In this document: positions 7,606-13,019 of the stretch, in pieces
How positions within the stretch are numbered: position 1 is the first letter of the stretch
Layout: each line of letters opens with the position of its first letter
Virus record (IMG/VR): IMGVR_UViG_3300005909_000076
Location: 1-29,509 of that record
Origin: a virus
DNA: 29,509 bases
Strand: one strand, 5' to 3'
Position numbers and translations under genes: made by a program
Notes under the pieces: generated by a model
Database searches by the model: none
The model's input: the letters and a program-made list of their open reading frames with translations, nothing else
What the model was told of the DNA's origin: nothing

Positions 7606-7640
7606 TTGATATTCTTATGTATTTGCTATATTATTATAAT
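7606..7640 (+). promoter_or_regulatory. Sigma70-like promoter for the early gene pair
   Basis: TTGATA (7606-7611) is followed after 17 bases by TATTAT (7629-7634), with a second TATAAT at 7635-7640 and an extended-type TGCTATATT at 7624-7632. The 88-base gap between genes is very AT-rich and ends in AGGAGGTG (7649-7656) before ATG 7662. This is the largest plus-strand gap between genes and a natural place for a new transcript. Confidence 0.5.
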
Positions 7641-7661
7641 ATAACATGAGGAGGTGAGAAA

Positions 7662-8045
7662 ATGAGGAAAATGACAAGACTCGCAGAAAAATTAGCTAAG
7701 CTACGCTTGCGTAAGGAAAAAGCTAAAGCTACGGCAGACGCGATAGATACTCAGATAGAGGAAACTCAAGAACGCATGATTCAAGATATGCTTAACAACA
7801 ATCTACAGAGTTTTAATTTAGTAGGAGTTGGTACTATATTCCTATCAAAATCAGACTATCCATCAATCGAGGATGTGAGCGTCTTCTATAAGTATCTAAG
7901 GGATACGAAGCAAGGCGATATTATCAAAGAGACAGTCCACTCTCAAACTTTAAGAGGATGGTGGAATGGCCAAGAAGAGAAACCTGTAGCTGCAGCAATA
8001 GGCTTAGGTGTTTATAGTAAGATGCAAGTATCAATCAGAAAATAA
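7662..8045 (+). CDS. Phage coiled-coil protein, replication-associated, unknown function
   Basis: A 127-residue protein with a near-perfect AGGAGGTG ribosome binding site. Residues 1-50 form a highly charged coiled coil (LAEKLAKLRLRKEKAKATAD); the remainder is globular with SDYPSIEDVSVFYKYLRDT, IIKETVHSQTLRGWWNG and a C-terminal strand. Proteins of this layout are seen in phage early regions next to ssDNA-binding-like proteins, as here. I can give no biochemical role. The strong ribosome binding site and fresh promoter suggest high expression, as expected for a stoichiometric DNA-binding accessory protein. Confidence 0.75.
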   Translation: MRKMTRLAEKLAKLRLRKEKAKATADAIDTQIEETQERMIQDMLNNNLQSFNLVGVGTIFLSKSDYPSIEDVSVFYKYLRDTKQGDIIKETVHSQTLRGWWNGQEEKPVAAAIGLGVYSKMQVSIRK

Positions 8046-8057
8046 GGAGGAAAGAAA

Positions 8058-8783
8058 ATGGCAAAAGAAAAAACATTAGAAGATATCATGAAAGAAGACG
8101 CAGGCCTGGGACTTGAAGCATACGACCCAGCAGAAGAAAATAGAATCGGATTCATTAAGATAGTTCAAAAACTATCAAAGGAGTTTGATTTAGGAAAAGG
8201 AGTAGGTTCCTTAATCAATGGAGCTACAAAACAGACATTAGCTGAAGAGGGAGATGTGTTTAAATTCATTCCACTATACTATTTCAAGGATTACAGTATA
8301 TGGGACAAAAAGAAATTTACGCTTATTAAAAGGTCATTAAATAAGGCAGATTTTACAGACGAAGAATTAGCATGGCACGACAGAGTTCCGCCAACAGCTC
8401 AAGAAAGTTTGAACTTCGTAGTTCTAAATGCGGCTGACCCGACAATACCTATGATACTATCGTTCACACGTACGAATGTAAAACAAGGTCAGGAATTTAG
8501 AATCTTATTATCTGATAAGATGACTACTGAGAATATCCCTACTTTCGGAGGCATCTATTCAATTAGGACTGTGGAAGAAAAGAACGCCAGTGGTAAATGG
8601 TCTACTTTTGCATCTGCTAAGTTCGTAGAAAAAGTAACTGATGTTGAGCTGTATACTAAGTTAAGAGGTTATCATAAAGAAATTTCTGCTATCAATTTTA
8701 ACGTATTACTTGGTGGAGGCTCAGAGGCCTCTAAGGCAATACCTGAAGCAACTGCTACTATTGATTCAGACGCTAAATACTAG
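8058..8783 (+). CDS. Phage ssDNA-binding-like protein family (tentative)
   Basis: A 241-residue protein with AAGGAGGA before its ATG. The segment RIGFIKIVQKLSKEFDLGKGVGSLINGATKQTL followed by FKFIPLYYFKDYSIWDKK matches a widespread phage family whose signature is 'lQ-x-SK-x...G-x-(I/L)-N-x-x-T...vipL-x-x-K-x-x-x-W'. Members sit in replication modules and are often presumed single-strand DNA binding or annealing proteins, although many remain uncharacterised. The C-terminal tail is flexible and moderately acidic (ATIDSDAKY), as in SSB-type proteins. It is the last gene of the plus-strand transcript; the convergent terminator follows within 12 bases. Confidence 0.6.
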   Translation: MAKEKTLEDIMKEDAGLGLEAYDPAEENRIGFIKIVQKLSKEFDLGKGVGSLINGATKQTLAEEGDVFKFIPLYYFKDYSIWDKKKFTLIKRSLNKADFTDEELAWHDRVPPTAQESLNFVVLNAADPTIPMILSFTRTNVKQGQEFRILLSDKMTTENIPTFGGIYSIRTVEEKNASGKWSTFASAKFVEKVTDVELYTKLRGYHKEISAINFNVLLGGGSEASKAIPEATATIDSDAKY

Positions 8784-8794
8784 AGAGTAAAAAG

Positions 8795-8834
8795 ATATCC
8801 CCAGAGTCAAGAGGAGTAGAGCCTCTGGGGATAT
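8795..8834. terminator. Intrinsic terminator between convergent operons
   Basis: A perfect 12-base inverted repeat, ATATCCCCAGAG (8795-8806) and CTCTGGGGATAT (8823-8834), with a 16-base loop. Read leftwards (minus strand) the stem is followed by CTTTTTACTCTC, a T-rich tract suited to Rho-independent termination of the late operon. Read rightwards no T-run follows, so it is a weaker stop for the plus-strand genes. The position between the last genes of two converging transcripts supports the call. Confidence 0.75.
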
Positions 8835-8851
8835 GTAGTAAAAGTGATTAT

Positions 8852-9148
8852 TTAAAGTTTGATTCCTTTTAGCCCTTTATCCCAGCCCTTATCGAAATCA
8901 TCCCCAGCAACATTTAAATCTGTTGCTATCTTATTCCTTAACTTAATATCTTTAATTTTTTTTAACATATTATAATACACGAATAAACCTAGCTTGTTAC
9001 CTACTGGTGCTCCACCTTCTTGAATTGCTTTACTTATTCCAGACTTAATCCATAGCCATACCCATATACCTCCTGTAAACAAACCGATTATGCTTGCTCC
9101 TATAGTAGTTACCATTTCGTTACCTATTAAATTCATGAAAATTTCCAT
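8852..9148 (-). CDS. Putative holin, one transmembrane segment (98 aa)
   Basis: A 98-residue protein with a strong AAGGAGGT site before its start at 9148. Residues about 14-34 (TTIGASIIGLFTGGIWVWLW) form one hydrophobic, glycine-containing membrane helix, followed by a charged, Lys-rich cytoplasmic-type tail (MLKKIKDIKLRNKI). Position near the endolysin at the end of the late operon, size and topology fit a class III-like holin or another lysis membrane protein. No family signature is definite. The protein at 9929-10414 also has one membrane span and is the competing holin candidate. Confidence 0.55.
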   Translation of the reverse strand: MEIFMNLIGNEMVTTIGASIIGLFTGGIWVWLWIKSGISKAIQEGGAPVGNKLGLFVYYNMLKKIKDIKLRNKIATDLNVAGDDFDKGWDKGLKGIKL

Positions 9149-9151
9149 TTT

Positions 9152-9250
9152 TTACCTCCTTCTTCCTTGGCTAGCGCCCCGTATAGGCTTAGAGTCACCT
9201 TTTTTTCCGACTCGTGGCGTTCCACCACAACTTCCTTTTTTAGCTGTCAT
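9152..9250 (-). CDS. Small Gly/Lys-rich basic phage protein (32 aa)
   Basis: A 32-residue ORF with AAAGGAG just before its ATG at 9250; its TAA lies inside the ribosome binding site of the next gene, a typical phage packing arrangement. The protein is strongly basic and Gly-rich (KKGSCGGTPRVGKKGDSK, ending in GRRR). Tiny 'GGTP(K/R)' proteins of this kind recur in phage genomes near lysis or structural genes, with unknown function. The plus-strand frame overlapping this spot is judged a shadow. Confidence 0.6.
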   Translation of the reverse strand: MTAKKGSCGGTPRVGKKGDSKPIRGASQGRRR

Positions 9251-9419
9251 TTTTTATCTCCTTTACATACATCTCAAAACCAAAATAATATCTCATCAAA
9301 TCTTGCATAGAGCCTAGAAACTGCTGCGCCTCTTTCCACACGCAGTACTCTACATCTTTTCCGTTTTCTCGCATAAACCACTCTCGGTCATCTTTCGTTA
9401 TAACTATCTTGTAACTCAT
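9240..9419 (-). CDS. Small acidic/aromatic protein (59 aa), unknown function
   Basis: A 59-residue frame (begins MSYKIVITKDDREWFMRENG, ends YVKEIKNDS) filling the space between the endolysin and the 32-residue gene, overlapping the former by 32 bases and the latter by 11. There is no clear ribosome binding site, so the start could be the internal ATG at 9374. The strand followed by helices rich in aromatic residues looks like a folded small protein. Support is mainly that it fills an otherwise empty 140-base gap with overlapping frames. Confidence 0.45.
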   Translation of the reverse strand: MSYKIVITKDDREWFMRENGKDVEYCVWKEAQQFLGSMQDLMRYYFGFEMYVKEIKNDS

Positions 9420-9924
9420 TTATATCAACTACTTTCACGCCCGTTTTAGGGCTATATAGTAATATCTTACCTGAAGTTACTGCTCCTCTCTTGGTTGGAT
9501 TATCGATATCGTCCATGACGTCCAGGTGCACCCAGTTGATATCTATCTCAAGACATTTAATGTGTTCAAACTTATTAATATTATCTATTATGAATTGCCT
9601 TACCTCAGCCGCCGGAATCATTTTACCATCCTTATAGCAATCGAAATCTAGAGCCATGCCTTTATAATGAGCCCCTTGCTTAGCACCAGTAGTAGAGGTA
9701 GATAGTCTATATCCTCTTTGACTCCATCTGCCAAACTTACCGCTTCTGAAACCCCACGTGTTAGCTATAATAGTCCAACCTGTTAATTTCTTTAAGGTAT
9801 CCATAGTAAGCAGTATTCTAATATCGAAGAGCTTCCACGCTTCCTCTCCTAGAAAATCATATGTTTCTTTATCTACCCATTCCTTTATCCCAAACCCATC
9901 TGGCGTAAATCTTTTTCCGTACAT
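9388..9924 (-). CDS. Endolysin, peptidase M15 type (peptidoglycan L,D- or D,D-peptidase)
   Basis: A 178-residue zinc peptidase. GAHYKGMALDFD (85-95) and INWVHLDV (129-136) are the two metal motifs of the M15/VanY-like fold: His86, Asp93 and His133 as zinc ligands and Asp135 beside the catalytic site. It would cut peptide cross-links or stem peptides of the cell wall at the end of infection. No signal peptide or separate wall-binding domain is visible; the C-terminal 35 residues are a short strand-rich tail. AAGGGAG lies before the start. Placement among one-TM proteins makes a lysis cassette. A tail-linked peptidase role is less likely. Confidence 0.85.
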   Translation of the reverse strand: MYGKRFTPDGFGIKEWVDKETYDFLGEEAWKLFDIRILLTMDTLKKLTGWTIIANTWGFRSGKFGRWSQRGYRLSTSTTGAKQGAHYKGMALDFDCYKDGKMIPAAEVRQFIIDNINKFEHIKCLEIDINWVHLDVMDDIDNPTKRGAVTSGKILLYSPKTGVKVVDINELQDSYNER

Positions 9925-9928
9925 CTAA

Positions 9929-10414
9929 TTACTCCCTTATTCCTGAGTCTGAGCGAAACATTACACGCTCTAACGCGTCGATATCATCTTGATTCATCTC
10001 GATTTTCGCTTCATTTTTAATAACGATATCTTTAATCTCGAATACTGTTGTAGCTACCTGCATAAACCAGAACAAATAACCTGTAAGAATCACGGTGCAT
10101 AAAGTGCCAACAAGCCCCCACATTATTTTAGCCCATTTAGAGCGCTCTTTTAAATAGAAGTCTGATTTATCAAAAAAAGTCCCTGTTTTTGGAGGTGCGT
10201 GTGTATACGTACAAGCATCACATTTCTTTTTTATTTGTTTCAGGTCGAAATAAATACCGTCTACAATACTCTGCTGAATCCCAATCAGCTCATCCAAAAA
10301 TATTTCTATCTCTAATCTAAGTTCCTTTTCAGGAACCTTATCAGATAAAAATTTCAAGACAGCTCCTTTAAGTTTATCTCTTTCTACTTGTAGCAATGTT
10401 GGCAATGGTACCAT
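9929..10414 (-). CDS. Membrane protein with central TM and flanking coiled coil (lysis region)
   Basis: A 161-residue protein preceded by AGGGGG. Residues 97-118 form one strong membrane helix with aromatic ends. Residues 1-65 are amphipathic helices, residues 65-95 include CDAC and a Pro/charged linker, and residues 120-155 are a helical segment ending near an acidic tail (NQDDIDALERV). This could be a holin, an anti-holin or a spanin-like protein; it lacks a signal peptidase II lipobox. Adjacent to the endolysin gene with a four-base gap, it is most probably part of lysis. Confidence 0.55.
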   Translation of the reverse strand: MVPLPTLLQVERDKLKGAVLKFLSDKVPEKELRLEIEIFLDELIGIQQSIVDGIYFDLKQIKKKCDACTYTHAPPKTGTFFDKSDFYLKERSKWAKIMWGLVGTLCTVILTGYLFWFMQVATTVFEIKDIVIKNEAKIEMNQDDIDALERVMFRSDSGIRE

Positions 10415-10456
10415 TGTTATTTCCCCCTTTGGTTATTTTTTTTTATCAATATCATC

Positions 10457-10849
10457 TTAATTTCCAAAAAACAAGATATATACTCTTGCTGCGCCATAAG
10501 CTCCTCCATTACTAGTAACCGATGTTCTAAATGAAGATGTCGTTTTATATGCCGCGTTCCTATATGGATTTATATTAATATCACTATTTGCCGCGTCAGT
10601 TGCTAAATCATAAACTCCACCACCTGCAATTAGATATTCAGCGTCAGTCATATCTGTATCAAATGAAAAAGAAAAGCTCCCGGTAGCATTGTCAATAAGT
10701 GAACTACAGTTGAAATCATCAATTATTTCAGCTGTGGCAGTTGCTTTAAAATTAATCCAAGCTCTACAAGCTCCATCAACTAAATCACCAGTGTCTATTG
10801 TTTTTGTTCCGGCTACGTTAGATATTGCTTCAGCTTTTACTCCACCCAT
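10457..10849 (-). CDS. Tail/appendage protein with C-x-AW-x-F beta domain (130 aa)
   Basis: A 130-residue protein sharing a domain with the gene at 11288-11671: GACRAWINFKATATAEIIDDFNCSSLIDN then a run ending with TDMTDAEY, which in the paralog reads SSQCRAWASF...DEFNVSSITDD...SNMNDADY. This 'A-W-x-F...F-N-x-S-S-x-x-D-x-x-G-x-(Y/F)' beta-sandwich occurs in phage fibres and host-contact proteins. The N-terminus (VKAEAISNVAGTKTID) looks like a short attachment segment. The start overlaps the previous stop as TAATG, with GAGGAG upstream. The receptor is unknown. Confidence 0.65.
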   Translation of the reverse strand: MGGVKAEAISNVAGTKTIDTGDLVDGACRAWINFKATATAEIIDDFNCSSLIDNATGSFSFSFDTDMTDAEYLIAGGGVYDLATDAANSDININPYRNAAYKTTSSFRTSVTSNGGAYGAARVYILFFGN

Positions 10850-11274
10850 TACATCTCCTCAATAATTGCTTTCAATTCATGTACATCCGCAGCACCATCT
10901 ATATCTGTTTGAAACAAATCGTATTTAGCTCTTACTAAAACTCTTCCAGCTTCTACAGCTACTTCATCAGTACCTGGTAGTTTCTTCATTATTTGCTCAT
11001 CTAACGGTTCAAACTCCTTAGCTCTTGCAACTCGTCTTAAAACATGAGTATGTTCCTTTGCTTTATCTAAATCAATTCCTACCGTTTTACCGTCTTTCTT
11101 CCAAGCGTTTCTGAAGATTCTATCATTTGGTATTATTGATGTATCAACTATCTCAAACGCTTTCCCTAAAGGAACGTCTTTCTTTGCTATTTCTTCTATA
11201 CTTAACTTACAGTTAGGTGATGGTATTAATACACTTACCCCACCTTCATCATTTTCAAATATTACTCTTTGCAT
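10849..11274 (-). CDS. Phage protein of tail-fibre region (fibre accessory/assembly candidate)
   Basis: The start is set at 11274 and not at the in-frame ATG at 11298 because AAGGAGG (11280-11286) lies immediately upstream of 11274; this gives 141 residues. The motif IEEIAKKDVPLGKAFEIVD followed by FRNAWKKDGK and DLDKAKEHTHVLRRVAR matches a small phage family found next to fibre genes, whose members combine a strand-rich N-terminus with a Lys/Arg-rich helical tail. I infer a role in fibre folding or assembly from position. It separates two paralogous appendage genes, so it may serve both. Confidence 0.6.
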   Translation of the reverse strand: MQRVIFENDEGGVSVLIPSPNCKLSIEEIAKKDVPLGKAFEIVDTSIIPNDRIFRNAWKKDGKTVGIDLDKAKEHTHVLRRVARAKEFEPLDEQIMKKLPGTDEVAVEAGRVLVRAKYDLFQTDIDGAADVHELKAIIEEM

Positions 11275-11287
11275 TTTTTCCTCCTTT

Positions 11288-11671
11288 TTAACTTCCAAAT
11301 ACTGCTACGTGTGCTTCAAGGCAATCAGCAGGAATGGTATTGTAACTACCTGCAAACAATGCAAATGCTGATGTAGTCTGTGCTACGTTCCATCTAAGCA
11401 TTATATTATTTAAGTATGAACTAGTGGGTTTTGAAGTACCTACAACACAATAATCTGCATCGTTCATGTTACTTGTAAAATTTACTGTATATAATCCATT
11501 ACCATCGTCTGTAATACTTGATACGTTAAACTCATCATCAATAGCAGGGGTTCCTGCCGTTATTGTAAAACTGGCCCAGGCTCTGCATTGCGAAGACCCC
11601 AAGTTAGAAACAGATATATCACTACCGCTATCGGCTGCATTATTTAAAGTGTTTACATTTAATTGACTCAT
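11288..11671 (-). CDS. Tail/appendage protein with C-x-AW-x-F beta domain (127 aa)
   Basis: A 127-residue paralog of the protein at 10457-10849. The N-terminal segment (LNVNTLNNAADSGSDISVSNLG) differs, whereas the core carries the same AWASF, FNVSSITDDGNGLYTVNF and NDADYCVVG pattern. AAGGAG lies before the start. Strand-rich composition, low charge and no signal peptide fit a virion protein. The different ends on a common core suggest modular exchange of the host-contact part. Confidence 0.65.
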   Translation of the reverse strand: MSQLNVNTLNNAADSGSDISVSNLGSSQCRAWASFTITAGTPAIDDEFNVSSITDDGNGLYTVNFTSNMNDADYCVVGTSKPTSSYLNNIMLRWNVAQTTSAFALFAGSYNTIPADCLEAHVAVFGS

Positions 11672-11681
11672 TATTTCTCCT

Positions 11682-12176
11682 TTAATATCCAGTTATTTCT
11701 TTTGCCGTAAGTGTTGATATAGGTACACCATTATAAATAGCAATACTATCAGTATAATTTTGGGTTCTATTTAAATATATGTTTGTAGCTTGACTTATAT
11801 ATTGGACTTTATATGTTACTGATGAACTTGTTGCTGGAGCATCTAAAAATTCAAACGAGTTACTTACTGATACATTCGCATCACCAGTTGTGTTTGCTCT
11901 AGTAGAAAAGCCAATCCTGCTACCAGTTGGAATCCCTACCCCAACAGTTGTACTCCCTCTTACAAGTCTAAATGCTACTGAAGCAGAAGTTGATGTGTGC
12001 ATCCATAAAACCCATGTTATTAATACTTTATTTGTTGAATCTTGAGGAGTTAACGCTACGCTAAATCCCGGAACATCAGTCCACGTGTTAATAGTGCATG
12101 TAAAAGTTGATGGGTCATCTAATACTGTTTGTTCTATACCTACCATAATTTTTGAACTTCCTGCAATTTTAACCAT
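11682..12176 (-). CDS. Virion fibre/appendage protein, beta-sandwich type (164 aa)
   Basis: A 164-residue protein with GGAGGA upstream. Segments TWTDVPGFSVALTPQDSTNKVLITW, FRLVRGSTTVGVG and FEFLDAPATSSSVTYKVQY follow a pattern seen in phage fibre tips and head fibres: 'W-x-D-x-P-G...x-x-P-x-x-x-x-x-K-V-L-I...L-x-R-G-x-T...D-x-P-x-x-x-x-x-x-x-Y'. It ends in ISTLTAKEITGY, as such domains often do. It has no catalytic signature. The row of small appendage genes here suggests several separate decorations or receptor-binding heads instead of one long fibre. Confidence 0.6.
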   Translation of the reverse strand: MVKIAGSSKIMVGIEQTVLDDPSTFTCTINTWTDVPGFSVALTPQDSTNKVLITWVLWMHTSTSASVAFRLVRGSTTVGVGIPTGSRIGFSTRANTTGDANVSVSNSFEFLDAPATSSSVTYKVQYISQATNIYLNRTQNYTDSIAIYNGVPISTLTAKEITGY

Positions 12177-12188
12177 TATTCATTCCTC

Positions 12189-12590
12189 CTATACTATTAC
12201 CCATGTAGCGCCAACAGCTACTGTTATTGTATCACCTGTTGCTATCGTGAATGGCCCTGCTGTCATTGCGTTTCGCGTAGCAGCTACAGTATATGTATAA
12301 CTGCTTCCGGGTGTGGTCTGCGCGTTTTCATAGAATATATCATCTATTGAACCACTACCTATAGCGTCTATGTATGTTTTTACTGCTTTTTCAGTTGGTA
12401 AAGCAGCATCTGAATCCCCCGCTAATGTACCGTCGGTCGATATCTCAGTAGCAGAATTTCCTCCGAGGTTTAAAAAACCCGACAATGTCAAGTTTGTCCA
12501 CGATGCTGTACCGTCAAGTAAAGCCTCGAAGTTCTCCATTATCTTATTCTTACCTATAAAAGTATCGTTTCTTAATTCATGCCATGTCAT
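12189..12590 (-). CDS. Appendage protein with conserved N-terminal anchor, module A (133 aa)
   Basis: A 133-residue protein whose first 27 residues (MTWHELRNDTFIGKNKIMEN then FEALLDG) closely match those of the neighbouring gene at 12612-13004, while the remainder differs. The middle (LAGDSDAALPTEKAVKTYID) is the typical phage fibre 'SDxxLPTEKAVKTY' segment and the end is a strand-rich tip (FTIATGDTITVAVGATW). I infer that the common N-terminus plugs into the tail hub. The upstream GGAGC site is poorly spaced, so translation may be weaker than for its neighbour. Confidence 0.65.
   Translation of the reverse strand: MTWHELRNDTFIGKNKIMENFEALLDGTASWTNLTLSGFLNLGGNSATEISTDGTLAGDSDAALPTEKAVKTYIDAIGSGSIDDIFYENAQTTPGSSYTYTVAATRNAMTAGPFTIATGDTITVAVGATWVIV
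12526..12590 (-). repeat. Copy 1 of the anchor-coding repeat (copy 2 at 12942-13004)
   Basis: The first about 65 bases of the two adjacent appendage genes are closely similar in DNA as well as in protein: both hold CCTCGAAGTTC, TATAAAAGTATC and CCATG in the same order and spacing on the plus strand. Similarity stops abruptly after the anchor. This is a short homology tract that could allow recombination between fibre genes. Confidence 0.7.
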
Positions 12591-12611
12591 TTTCTACTAA
12601 TGCTCCTTTCG

Positions 12612-13004
12612 TTAACGTATTCTCAGTATTGAACCAAGCGCTGGGTGAGAAACAGAAGCGCTGGCAATTTCTATTCCTACAGCGCTTGACGCTACTATGG
12701 TCCAAGAGCCCCCACTAACTGTTGTATACGTCTCAACATCACCCGCTGTTCTTAAATACGCAAACCCAAAAACATGCCATGTTGCACCGGCGCTAGACAC
12801 GACATTTACTTGATAAATTTCACCAATAGTCATATCTGCAATAGGTAGGACTACTAGATTAGCCGCTGGTGTTGGAGTTCCGCTAATAAGCGTATGATAC
12901 ACAGGTCCTGTGAAGGGCTGCGTACCCTCTACCATAGCCTCGAAGTTCGCCATTATTTTATTTTTTCTTATAAAAGTATCATCTCTTAAATCGTACCATG
13001 CCAT
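12612..13004 (-). CDS. Appendage protein with conserved N-terminal anchor, module B (130 aa)
   Basis: A 130-residue protein starting AWYDLRDDTFIRKNKIMANFEA, the same anchor as the gene at 12189-12590, followed by an unrelated strand-rich tip (IADMTIGEIYQVNVVSSAGA, then WTIVASSAVGIEIASASVSH). GAGGAGGT lies before the start. It sits directly downstream of the tail hub gene, the usual place for hub-attached fibres. The two tips could bind different host surface features. Confidence 0.65.
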   Translation of the reverse strand: MAWYDLRDDTFIRKNKIMANFEAMVEGTQPFTGPVYHTLISGTPTPAANLVVLPIADMTIGEIYQVNVVSSAGATWHVFGFAYLRTAGDVETYTTVSGGSWTIVASSAVGIEIASASVSHPALGSILRIR

Positions 13005-13019
13005 TTTACTATACCTCCT

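Noticed and set aside
7592-7606. AT-alternating palindrome in the gap before the early promoter, as a terminator
   Set aside because: It is only repeated AT with no G/C-rich stem and no following T-run on the plus strand.
9090-9317. Plus-strand 75-codon frame in the lysis region
   Set aside because: It runs against the late operon and through the terminator-proximal end; the minus strand holds smaller frames with proper ribosome binding sites that explain the DNA.
11275-11298. Longer start of the fibre accessory gene at 11298
   Set aside because: AAGGAGG lies within that extension, immediately before ATG 11274, so it is the ribosome binding site and not coding sequence.
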